Assembly (NCBI GenBank): GCA_012521455.1
Contig: JAAYMJ010000204.1
Coordinates: forward strand, 1 to 5,062
Length of the DNA: 5,062 nucleotides
DNA from: Clostridiaceae bacterium
GTDB lineage: Bacteria; Bacillota; Clostridia; UMGS1883; JAAYMJ01
Direction of reading: 5' to 3'
A program made the position numbers and the translations under genes. The notes beneath the pieces are model-generated. The model was not told the origin of the DNA. It saw nothing but the letters and a program-made list of their open reading frames with translations, and did not search any database. Numbering within the stretch: the stretch's first letter is position 1; every line of letters begins with the position of its first letter. Below, in pieces: positions 1 to 5,062 of the stretch.

Positions 1-27
1 AATAGCGATATTAAGATAGGGAAAAAG

Positions 28-549
28 TTGACGATAGTCATTCAAAAAAATGAGATAATAGATTATACGAAAATATTAGAGCCTAAAAAAAGTGTAGATG
101 GGGGATCATATCCGTGGTTTGATATGATTTCAGATGAAGACGGCCAAAAGTTAACCCAATTTTTAAAAAATAAAGGTTTTAAAATTAAAAGCGGAAGATA
201 TGAAATTAATCAAGCTAATTCTTTTGAAGATATAATTAAAACCTTGTCTTTTGAGCCAATAACTGAACGGGACAGGAATATTTACAAGCCTAAAACCGAT
301 AAACAATGGGATTTATTAAATAATAATAATTTTGAGTTTTTCAAAAAACTAACACAGGATGTAACAATTGAATCTTTAATGAATAAAGAATTATATTTTT
401 ATTGCAAAAAATGCAGGTATTTAATCCCCGTTGATCCAGCCAGCCCTGATACCTGCTATTGCGGGCTGCTGAATAAAATTGTCCATGACGGCAAAATTGT
501 TGTGAAAGATATAAATGATAATATACTTGTGTATAAACGAATAAACTAA
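28..549 (+). CDS. Hypothetical protein with C-terminal four-cysteine zinc-ribbon-like module
   Basis: I do not recognise a named family for this 173-residue protein. Near the C-terminus (residues 126-145) four cysteines are spaced C-x2-C-x13-C-x-C (C126, C129, C143, C145), followed by a short beta-rich tail (GKIVVKD, NILVYKR). This is what a small structural zinc ribbon looks like, and the zinc binding is inferred. Residues about 37-77 (containing KSGRYEI and SFEDIIKTL) weakly recall the substrate-proximal region of YceG/MltG-type proteins, but no catalytic region is present and the protein has no signal peptide or membrane helix, so I give that likeness little weight. The start is TTG with a modest AGGG six bases upstream. 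The frame stays open to base 1, so translation may begin outside the window. The gene is visibly richer in A/T than the SLH gene that follows 33 bases later without a promoter or terminator between them, so the two may be co-transcribed. Confidence 0.75.
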   Translation: MTIVIQKNEIIDYTKILEPKKSVDGGSYPWFDMISDEDGQKLTQFLKNKGFKIKSGRYEINQANSFEDIIKTLSFEPITERDRNIYKPKTDKQWDLLNNNNFEFFKKLTQDVTIESLMNKELYFYCKKCRYLIPVDPASPDTCYCGLLNKIVHDGKIVVKDINDNILVYKRIN

Positions 550-582
550 AAAAGTCATGAGATAAAAAAGGGGAATTTATTT

Positions 583-1845
583 GTGAAACGTCTTTTTTCA
601 ATATTCATGCTAATAACCCTTTTTGTTTTGCCTATTGGAAAAGTTAATGCTTATGACCTTGCAGGCTTGTCAAAGTGGGCGGAAAATGATTTTGCCCGTG
701 CTGTTTCTTTGGGATTTGTGCCAAGCGAGCTTTTAGGAAATTGGCAGGGCAATATTACCAGGGGGGAATATGCCCGCCTTGCCCTTTGCTTTTTAGCAGT
801 ACAGTATGGCTATACGGCCGTAAACAGTATTCAAACTAATTATGTTTTCAAGGGCCGCGGGGCGTCAGACCCTGAAAGCACCATAAAATACTTTGAATGG
901 AAGGCGGTTGAAAAGTTTATTGCCGACTATTGCGAGACAAAACCGGACCGCGAGGGTAACCCAATTTTGTTTAAAAACCTTAACCCTAACTACAATCAGG
1001 ATAAACCCCTGTTTTTCTCTTGGTGGTGGGATGTAATAAGCCACGTTTATAAACCTTTTTCTGATGTGGATTATAAAGACGACGGGCCTTACATAAACGC
1101 CGCATATCTTTTTGGCTTGGTAAACGGGGTGGGGGAAGGGCTTTATAACCCTAGCGCACCCATAACCCGGCAGGAGGCGGCGGTTTTACTTATGCGGGTG
1201 TATTCAAATTACGGTGGGGTTGTCCCTGATAAGGAGTTAAAAAAATTCTCCGACAGTGATTTAATTGCCGGCTGGGCTGCAAGCGCGGTGCAAGAGGTAA
1301 CCGCGATAGGGGTTATGCAGGGGAAGGATAATGAAACTTTTGACCCTTTAGGATACTATACCCGAGAACAGGCCATTGTCACCTTTATGCGGCTTTATGA
1401 AAATGCACCGGTAAGCCGCAAAAAAGCCAATATCCCGCCTTTGGTGGATTACCAAAGCCAAATCAATAATTGCTTAAATAATGGTTTTACGGTGTTGGAA
1501 CAATACAAAACCCCCTCATGCACGGTTTTGTACGGCGACAATGACCCAGACCCCGGGGTTTTTGACTATTGCCTGTATCTTATATACCATAACGGCGGGT
1601 TTCGCGACGTAACATATTTTTTGCGTCAAAACGGGGCGTTTATAAACGCGGAGCCTATTTATGATATACAAATTAGCAAGGATGGGTCCCGGCTTTCTTT
1701 TAAAGTCTATGTAACGGAGGATTATAATTATTTTTGCTATTTAGGGGATTTGTATAATTCAAATAAGGTTTACGAAAATGGCGGGTATTGTTTTTTACTT
1801 GACATTGAAACGGGAAAGTATTTACAAATAGAAAAGATATCTTAA
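583..1845 (+). CDS. Secreted S-layer homology (SLH) domain protein
   Basis: This 420-residue protein is probably exported and held non-covalently on the cell wall. Residues 1-23 form a signal peptide (MKR, hydrophobic core, then VNA before the predicted cleavage). Three SLH repeats follow at about 29-77, 159-209 and 222-272, each with the hallmark motif near its end: ITRGEYA (58-64), ITRQEAA (194-200) and YTREQAI (259-265). In known SLH proteins, triplets of these domains bind pyruvylated secondary wall polymers. Repeats 1 and 2 are separated by about 80 residues (78-158) rich in aromatics, including WWW at 147-149. Residues about 283-420 form a beta-rich C-terminal domain with five cysteines (297, 313, 330, 385, 403) that I cannot assign. 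The start is GTG, with AAAAGGGG ending nine bases upstream. A strong terminator follows. SLH family membership is clear; the function of the C-terminal domain is unknown. Confidence 0.93.
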   Translation: MKRLFSIFMLITLFVLPIGKVNAYDLAGLSKWAENDFARAVSLGFVPSELLGNWQGNITRGEYARLALCFLAVQYGYTAVNSIQTNYVFKGRGASDPESTIKYFEWKAVEKFIADYCETKPDREGNPILFKNLNPNYNQDKPLFFSWWWDVISHVYKPFSDVDYKDDGPYINAAYLFGLVNGVGEGLYNPSAPITRQEAAVLLMRVYSNYGGVVPDKELKKFSDSDLIAGWAASAVQEVTAIGVMQGKDNETFDPLGYYTREQAIVTFMRLYENAPVSRKKANIPPLVDYQSQINNCLNNGFTVLEQYKTPSCTVLYGDNDPDPGVFDYCLYLIYHNGGFRDVTYFLRQNGAFINAEPIYDIQISKDGSRLSFKVYVTEDYNYFCYLGDLYNSNKVYENGGYCFLLDIETGKYLQIEKIS

Positions 1846-1877
1846 GCCCATTTTTCTACATATTTCAGCAAAATCGC

Positions 1878-1913
1878 AAAAGTCCCTTTGCTTAATCCGC
1901 AAAGGGATTTTTT
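1878..1913 (+). terminator. Rho-independent terminator after the SLH gene
   Basis: A nine-base perfect stem (TCCCTTTGC at 1883-1891 with GCAAAGGGA at 1899-1907) closes a seven-base loop and can extend through a G-T and several A-T pairs. It is followed by six T residues at 1908-1913. It starts about 35 bases after the SLH stop codon and separates this unit from the TM2 promoter downstream. Confidence 0.93.
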
Positions 1914-2028
1914 ATTATATTTAAGAATTTATTGCAATATAATATTAATGGCAACACGCATTTCTTTTTTTTAAAATTTTTAAGATTTAGTGATATTTAA
2001 AAAATTTGCAAGAAACAAATATAAATAG

Positions 2029-2057
2029 TTGATTTTGGTAATTAAATGTAATATAAT
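2029..2057 (+). promoter_or_regulatory. Sigma-A-type promoter of the TM2/DUF2752 unit
   Basis: A TTGATT -35 box (2029-2034), a spacer of exactly 17 bases and a perfect TATAAT -10 box (2052-2057) lie 29 bases upstream of the TM2 start codon. The -10 box lies inside a tandem ten-base repeat (2042-2071). The rest of the 1846-2086 intergenic stretch is A/T-rich and, apart from the SLH terminator, shows no gene. Confidence 0.85.
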
Positions 2058-2071
2058 GTAATAAAATGCAA
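2042..2071 (+). repeat. Three tandem ten-base repeats over the -10 region and leader
   Basis: Three consecutive ten-base units, TTAAATGTAA, TATAATGTAA and TAAAATGCAA, each match the others at eight of ten positions. The second unit contains the -10 box, and the third ends just before the AGGAGGG ribosome binding site. The spacing equals about one DNA helical turn, so it could be an operator or simply slippage in A/T-rich DNA. A function is not shown. Confidence 0.6.
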
Positions 2072-2086
2072 TAGGAGGGTTTTAGT

Positions 2087-2422
2087 ATGGATCAAAACAA
2101 AATCGACATGTACATAATGAGCAACCAAAAATATTTTCCGGCAGAAAAAATAGTTTATCTTAAAGAAAAGCTCAAGAACATTGACGACCAGAAATTTGCA
2201 CTCCTTCAAAGCATTGAACTAAAAGACCCGACAGTTATTTTAGTTATTTCGATATTCTTAGGCAGTCTTGGCATTGACCGCTTTATGATTGGCGACATCG
2301 GCATGGGGATTTTAAAACTTCTCACCCTCGGTGTATGCGGGATTTTGACAATTATTGACTGGTTTACAATCAGCAAAAAAGCAAAAGAACTAAACTTCAA
2401 TAATGTTATGGCGTTATTATAA
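2087..2422 (+). CDS. TM2 domain-containing membrane protein
   Basis: This 111-residue protein has a charged, probably cytoplasmic N-terminal part (about 1-47, lysine- and glutamate-rich), followed by a TM2 domain. The domain is two hydrophobic helices (about 49-63 and 75-94) joined by a short turn with the family hallmark D64-R65-F66 and then GDIGMG (69-74). TM2 proteins are small integral membrane proteins whose biochemical role in bacteria is largely unknown. The ATG start is well supported by AGGAGGG (2073-2079) seven bases upstream. The last 20 bases overlap the DUF2752 gene, so the two are probably translationally coupled and act together. Confidence 0.93.
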   Translation: MDQNKIDMYIMSNQKYFPAEKIVYLKEKLKNIDDQKFALLQSIELKDPTVILVISIFLGSLGIDRFMIGDIGMGILKLLTLGVCGILTIIDWFTISKKAKELNFNNVMALL

Positions 2423-2747
2423 TAGGTACATATTAAAAAAACATATATTGTACATAAGTATCATACTCATTTTTATATTTGTTTTGTACATAACCGGCAT
2501 CGGATGCCCGGTTTTGTACTTTTTTGGCATACCATGCCCCACGTGCGGCATGACACGGTCATTTTTTTCATTGATAAGGCTTGATATAAAGAAATCATTG
2601 GAATATAATCCTATGACAGTCTTTATGTCTTTAGCATTGTGGCTGTGTTTACACAGAAAGCTTTTTTCAAACAAAAGAATTATTGACATACTCATTATTG
2701 TAATTTCTTTTTTCAACTTTGTTGCCTACATAATCAGGTTAAAATAA
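2403..2747 (+). CDS. DUF2752 family membrane protein
   Basis: This 114-residue integral membrane protein has predicted helices at about 13-33, 71-84 and 93-111. Between the first two lies the DUF2752 signature: C35-P36, then C45-P-T-C48-G-M-T-R52, and a later N69-P70. The cysteines could bind a metal or form a disulfide; the family's function is not established. The ATG start lies inside the last codons of the TM2 gene (20-base overlap) and has no strong ribosome binding site of its own, so it probably relies on ribosomes finishing the upstream gene. From memory, DUF2752 and TM2 genes are found together in other bacteria, which supports a joint role. A terminator follows at once after the stop codon. 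Confidence 0.9.
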   Translation: MLWRYYNRYILKKHILYISIILIFIFVLYITGIGCPVLYFFGIPCPTCGMTRSFFSLIRLDIKKSLEYNPMTVFMSLALWLCLHRKLFSNKRIIDILIIVISFFNFVAYIIRLK

Positions 2748-2784
2748 AAAAATCCTCCTATGACGTTCATAGGAGGGTTTTTTT
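2747..2784. terminator. Bidirectional rho-independent terminator
   Basis: A ten-base perfect stem (CCTCCTATGA at 2754-2763 with TCATAGGAGG at 2767-2776) closes a three-base loop. It is followed by seven T residues (2778-2784) and preceded by a run of A residues (2746-2752). It therefore ends the TM2/DUF2752 transcript on the plus strand and could also stop minus-strand transcription coming from the broken gene at 2934-3221. Confidence 0.92.
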
Positions 2785-2933
2785 GTTGGGAGGTACGCAT
2801 TTTAAATAATAAACGGTTGATATTTTTTCGTTGGCAAATTTCGTGGGCTCTTTTTTTGGCTATTACCCATTTTGGGAGATTGATGAATTGGCGGAAATAA
2901 ACAAGCACTATATGTACATTATTTCATAACCAT

Positions 2934-3221
2934 TTAATTGTCAATTTTATCTTTGGTTTTAAACCAATAGCAAATGACGGTGGCAATCACGCCTGCCATA
3001 AAAGATAAAATTGCGCAAAGCACGTATCATCCCACATCATTTACTAAGAACACTGAAGCATACAAATTTTTTTCAACAGGTATTAAGCTGCCGTAAATGG
3101 GCATAAGGGATATAAGCGCTATAAAAAGGGAAAGTGATAAAAGAAAATATATTTTATTTTTTTCTTTTTTCTAAATTTGCTCCCTTCTTTTTACTTCTGC
3201 CAGATACGCGTTTTTATCCAT
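2934..3221 (-). pseudogene. Small two-helix membrane protein gene with two in-frame stops
   Basis: Reading the minus strand from ATG at 3221 gives one continuous 96-codon frame ending in TAA at 2936-2934, broken only by TAG at codon 17 (3173-3171) and TGA at codon 65 (3029-3027). The conceptual product begins MDKNAYLAEVKRREQI. It has a basic stretch (KKEKNK), a hydrophobic helix (about codons 24-42), a loop, a second helix (about 66-86) and a charged tail ending KTKDKIDN. The start has two ribosome-binding-type sites, GGAGG and AGGGAGG, the latter seven bases from the ATG. Simple changes would explain the stops (CAG to TAG, TGG to TGA). Other genes in the window use standard codons with no internal stops, so reassignment is unlikely. 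I do not recognise the family. Stop readthrough or a sequencing error cannot be excluded. Confidence 0.72.
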
Positions 3222-3306
3222 CATTCAACCTCCCTTGTTCCTCCAATTATTTGTTGCACTTTTTTAAAATTTTTCGCAGTAAAATTTAAAAATTTTTTAA
3301 CAGGGT

Positions 3307-3335
3307 ATTATAAACCATAAAAAAAGTGCCGTCAT
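3307..3335 (-). promoter_or_regulatory. Weak candidate promoter for the broken small membrane protein gene
   Basis: On the minus strand, a perfect TATAAT (3312-3307) lies 17 bases from ATGACG (3335-3330), which matches the -35 consensus at four of six positions. The -35 part sits inside the terminator hairpin of the upstream protease gene, which is unusual, so this is a tentative call. No better promoter is evident between 3225 and 3318. Confidence 0.3.
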
Positions 3336-3345
3336 CAAACGGCAC
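3319..3345 (-). terminator. Rho-independent terminator of the PrsW operon
   Basis: On the minus strand, a seven-base perfect stem (GTGCCGT at 3345-3339 with ACGGCAC at 3332-3326) closes a six-base loop and is followed by seven T residues (3325-3319). It lies 39 bases after the protease stop codon and separates the operon from the broken gene downstream. Confidence 0.9.
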
Positions 3346-3384
3346 AATCCTGTTATTAATATGTTTTATAAAATATTGCCTTTT

Positions 3385-4008
3385 TCAGCTTACTTTTATT
3401 TTTTTTATAAAAGCAAACCAGCACAGCGCTGTTGCAAGGGGCAGGGCAAACCCTACATACCTTGTTATGCCCTCAACCGAAACCAAAAGATTGAAAACCG
3501 CGTGGTATGTGACCGTCAAGGCCAAAATCCCCAGCGCCCCGATTGCCGCCATCTGCTTTACCTTTGAAATGTAAATTAACCCATACCCTGCCGCAAGCGC
3601 GCAAATTGTATGCATGACCCCTGCGGAAAGGCCGCGGATTAAAACGAAGGAAATGTTGCCTGCGCCGCTTGATAGCAGATAGCAGCAGTTTTCAAAAGTC
3701 GCAAAACCCACCCCCACAGCCACAGCGCTGGAAAACAGGCTGTCGGGAGAGGGCTCAAAAACTAAAAAATAAAACAAAAGGGGCAAAAGTTTTAAGATTT
3801 CCTCACAAACAGGCGTAATGAAAACCGCGGTGTCATCGTATGAAAGCCCGCTTACCGCCATAAAAAAACTGTTTGTGTAAGCTGATAAAAGACATACGCA
3901 AATCCCCGAAATCAAAAATCCTAAAAAACGCCTTGACTCGCTTTTTACAGAAGGGAAAGCCACAATGAGGGGCATAATAATACATAAAAAAAGGTTTTCC
4001 GCATACAT
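3385..4008 (-). CDS. PrsW family intramembrane protease
   Basis: This 207-residue polytopic membrane protein carries the motif set of PrsW-type proteases: E69-E70-x2-K73 at the start of a helix, F105-E106-x3-Y110, H133 followed by the AAGYGL stretch, and H169-x3-N173 (HAVFN). These conserved Glu and His residues lie in or near hydrophobic helices and are the presumed active site. In Bacillus subtilis, PrsW makes the first cut in the anti-sigma factor RsiW. The substrate here is unknown, and no sigma/anti-sigma gene is in view. The length is close to the B. subtilis protein. The ATG start overlaps the upstream stop by one base (TAATG), and a purine-rich AAGGGGG lies about ten bases upstream, so translation is probably coupled to the preceding membrane protein. 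The family call is solid; I avoid the symbol prsW because orthology is not shown. Confidence 0.88.
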   Translation of the reverse strand: MYAENLFLCIIMPLIVAFPSVKSESRRFLGFLISGICVCLLSAYTNSFFMAVSGLSYDDTAVFITPVCEEILKLLPLLFYFLVFEPSPDSLFSSAVAVGVGFATFENCCYLLSSGAGNISFVLIRGLSAGVMHTICALAAGYGLIYISKVKQMAAIGALGILALTVTYHAVFNLLVSVEGITRYVGFALPLATALCWFAFIKKIKVS

Positions 4009-4616
4009 TAGTCCCCAACCCCCTTATATAATGTAAGCACGGTTGAAATTATGCCTACGGTCCACAGGGCGTCAAAAATCACATAAACCATTCCCAATGA
4101 AAGAAACATCATAAGTTCGTAAAACAATGACATGATAATTGAAATAAAAAAGGGGAGGAGCCTTTTATACTCCTCATTCTTCGAAATATAAACCCCCTCC
4201 CCGGCGCATTTTGCCAAAACCGCCATGGGTATTGCCCAAAGCAAATTTAAAATAAAGTGCCCGTAAAGCAGGCTTATTATTAACATAACAACAACAATGG
4301 CCCCGGCAAAAAAATAGGCATAAAAGGGGGTTTTATGGCTTTTTATACCGAGAAGATAACAACTTGCGATAATAAAGTAAAACGAACCAATCCAAGCCAC
4401 GTCTGCGGCCGATACATATGGGGGAGCTTTTTTTAGCAAATAAAAAAGCTCATAGTAAAGACTTCCCAAAGCAAAGCACATAATCCTCATCGCCAAAAAA
4501 CAAACCGCTATGGGGTTTTTTGTGTCTTTGGACTTTATAACCAACCAAAACCCGAGTGTAAAAAATGAAATTATTTGAATGACAGTAACAACGGTTTCCA
4601 AAACGAAAAAATCTAT
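4008..4616 (-). CDS. Polytopic membrane protein of unknown function, upstream of PrsW
   Basis: I cannot name a family. The protein is very hydrophobic, with about six or seven predicted helices and a short cytoplasmic C-terminus. An internal segment, PPYVSAADVAWIGSFYFI, loosely resembles membrane sensor regions found ahead of signalling domains, but no kinase or GGDEF domain follows, so this is only a hint. The start is uncertain. The frame can be opened at TTG 4727, but that codon has no ribosome binding site and lies upstream of the likely promoter (4691-4663). The best-placed start is an ATA at 4616-4614, seven bases after AAAGGG; the first conventional codon after the promoter is TTG at 4601-4599, without such a site. 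The gene ends in TAATG, overlapping the PrsW start by one base. The pair therefore probably works together, perhaps as protease and partner or substrate (inference). Confidence 0.78.
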   Translation of the reverse strand: MDFFVLETVVTVIQIISFFTLGFWLVIKSKDTKNPIAVCFLAMRIMCFALGSLYYELFYLLKKAPPYVSAADVAWIGSFYFIIASCYLLGIKSHKTPFYAYFFAGAIVVVMLIISLLYGHFILNLLWAIPMAVLAKCAGEGVYISKNEEYKRLLPFFISIIMSLFYELMMFLSLGMVYVIFDALWTVGIISTVLTLYKGVGD

Positions 4617-4623
4617 AACACTA

Positions 4624-4629
4624 CCCTTT
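4624..4629 (-). promoter_or_regulatory. Ribosome binding site candidate that points to an ATA start
   Basis: On the minus strand, AAAGGG (4629-4624) is followed by seven bases and then the in-frame codon ATA (4616-4614). It is the only purine-rich site of this kind between the promoter and the first hydrophobic helix. It argues that translation begins near here rather than at TTG 4727. Confidence 0.5.
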
Positions 4630-4662
4630 AAGATTATATTAGTTTTAGTAAATATTACGTAA

Positions 4663-4691
4663 AGTATATTACAATCTAAAGCCAAATTCAA
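4663..4691 (-). promoter_or_regulatory. Sigma-A-type promoter of the membrane protein/PrsW operon
   Basis: On the minus strand, TTGAAT (4691-4686), a 17-base spacer and TATACT (4668-4663) form a good vegetative promoter. Transcription would begin near 4656 and give a leader of about 40 bases before the proposed start. It diverges from the GyrI-like gene promoter, with 25 bases between the two -35 boxes. Confidence 0.7.
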
Positions 4692-4716
4692 TACGCATGA
4701 CCCGGTAATTTTTTTG

Positions 4717-4745
4717 TTGATATTCAAAAAATATTAGTATATAAT
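4717..4745 (+). promoter_or_regulatory. Sigma-A-type promoter of the GyrI-like gene
   Basis: TTGATA (4717-4722), a 17-base spacer and a perfect TATAAT (4740-4745) lie 30 bases ahead of the ATG. The arrangement is nearly identical to the TM2 promoter, including GTAA directly after the -10 box. Confidence 0.88.
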
Positions 4746-4775
4746 GTAAAAAAAACCAAAAAATGAGGTGAATTT

Positions 4776-5062
4776 ATGGCGCTGGATTTTAAAAAGACCC
4801 AAAAAGAACTGTATAACCCGAAAACCACGCCTTCCATTGTGGATGTGCCGCAAATGACCTTTATAAAAGTTGACGGGCAAGGAGACCCAAACACAAGCGC
4901 GGAGTATTCTTCCGCGGTAGAACTTTTGTATAGTTTGTCTTATAACATTAAAATGAACAACAAAAAAATACTAGACTACGTTGTCCTTCCCCTTGAAGGC
5001 TTTTGGGATTGGGACGAATCTAAAGACAAAACCAAATTCAAATGGACGGCCCTAATCCGCCA
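4776..5062 (+). CDS. GyrI-like small-molecule-binding domain protein (cut at right edge)
   Basis: The first 95 codons are present and the frame is open at the window end. The N-terminal pattern is typical of stand-alone GyrI-like proteins: a YNPKTTPSIVDVP stretch (13-25), FIKVDGQGDPN (29-39), a helix ending in LYSLSYNIKM (51-60), then YVVLPLEGFW (68-77). The family shares a fold with the ligand-binding domains of SbmC/GyrI and of multidrug-sensing regulators such as BmrR. Members bind hydrophobic small molecules; whether they are enzymes or binders is generally unsettled. Complete relatives are about 200 residues, so roughly half is missing here. The ATG has GAGGTGA (4765-4771) upstream with ideal spacing and its own strong promoter. 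It is transcribed divergently from the membrane protein/PrsW operon, which may indicate shared control but does not prove it. Confidence 0.9.
   Translation, partial: MALDFKKTQKELYNPKTTPSIVDVPQMTFIKVDGQGDPNTSAEYSSAVELLYSLSYNIKMNNKKILDYVVLPLEGFWDWDESKDKTKFKWTALIR

Noticed and set aside
28..59. TTGACG at 28-33 with GATAAT at 54-59 as a promoter
   Set aside because: The spacer is 20 bases and the elements lie inside the first coding sequence.
341..601. Minus-strand 86-codon frame
   Set aside because: It is opposite the end of the zinc-ribbon gene and the SLH start, both supported on the plus strand; its product has no recognisable features.
1938..1943. TATAAT in the intergenic stretch after the SLH terminator
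   Set aside because: No acceptable -35 box lies 16-18 bases upstream, and it is far from the TM2 start, which has a better promoter.
2785..2900. Plus-strand frame with a short hydrophobic segment ending at TAA 2898-2900
   Set aside because: There is no ATG, GTG or TTG at a suitable distance from the GGGAGG at about 2787-2793, and nothing recognisable is encoded. It may be decayed sequence, but this cannot be supported.
2726..2908. Minus-strand 60-codon frame downstream of the broken gene
   Set aside because: It runs through the bidirectional terminator into the DUF2752 gene, has no ribosome binding site, and its product looks random.
3027..3173. Recoding of TAG or TGA (for example pyrrolysine or selenocysteine) in the small minus-strand gene
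   Set aside because: Two different stops in one short, unremarkable membrane protein and no visible recoding element make simple nonsense mutations the more economical reading, though readthrough is not excluded.
3326..3574. Plus-strand open frames opposite the end of the protease gene
   Set aside because: They are antisense shadows of the PrsW coding sequence; one begins inside the terminator hairpin and no start signals are present.
4633..4638. Minus-strand TATAAT close to the membrane protein start
   Set aside because: Transcription from it would begin inside the AAAGGG site and remove it, and there is no good -35 box. The TTGAAT/TATACT pair upstream fits better.

Overview
The window looks like chromosomal DNA from a low-GC Gram-positive bacterium, most likely a member of the Clostridia. 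The reasons are the A/T-rich gene spacing, strong GGAGG-type ribosome binding sites, sigma-A-like promoters (TTGATT or TTGATA, 17 bases, TATAAT), hairpin-plus-T-tract terminators, and the protein families present (secreted S-layer-homology protein, PrsW-type membrane protease, GyrI-like domain, TM2 and DUF2752 proteins). There are no rRNA or tRNA genes, CRISPR arrays, transposases or phage genes.

Layout. (1) At 28-549 (+) lies a small, probably cytoplasmic protein with a C-terminal four-cysteine zinc-ribbon-like module; its frame is open to the window edge. It is followed after 33 bases by a secreted three-SLH-domain protein at 583-1845 (+), which ends at a strong terminator (1878-1913). (2) A second (+) unit at 2029-2784 has its own promoter, a TM2-domain membrane protein (2087-2422), an overlapping DUF2752 membrane protein (2403-2747), and a terminator that should work on both strands. 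(3) The stretch 2785-3384 has no intact gene. On the minus strand at 2934-3221 it holds a 96-codon reading frame for a two-helix membrane protein, with a good ribosome binding site but interrupted by an in-frame TAG and an in-frame TGA. I read it as a recent pseudogene. I see nothing convincing at 2785-2933. (4) A minus-strand operon runs from about 4656 down to a terminator at 3319-3345. It encodes a polytopic membrane protein of unknown function, then a PrsW-family intramembrane protease joined to it by a one-base TAATG overlap. (5) Divergent from that operon, a GyrI-like ligand-binding protein starts at 4776 (+) and runs off the right edge. The two divergent promoters lie nearly back to back between 4663 and 4745.

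How the genes may work together. Most products are membrane or envelope proteins. The clearest functional pairs are the TM2/DUF2752 pair (overlapping genes, one promoter, one terminator) and the membrane protein/PrsW pair (stop-start overlap). PrsW relatives cleave membrane-anchored regulators such as anti-sigma factors, but no anti-sigma or sigma gene is visible here, so the protease's substrate cannot be named. I see no complete, clearly new defence or biosynthetic system. The best leads are the double-nonsense gene, the unconventional start of the membrane protein gene, and the unstudied gene pairs.
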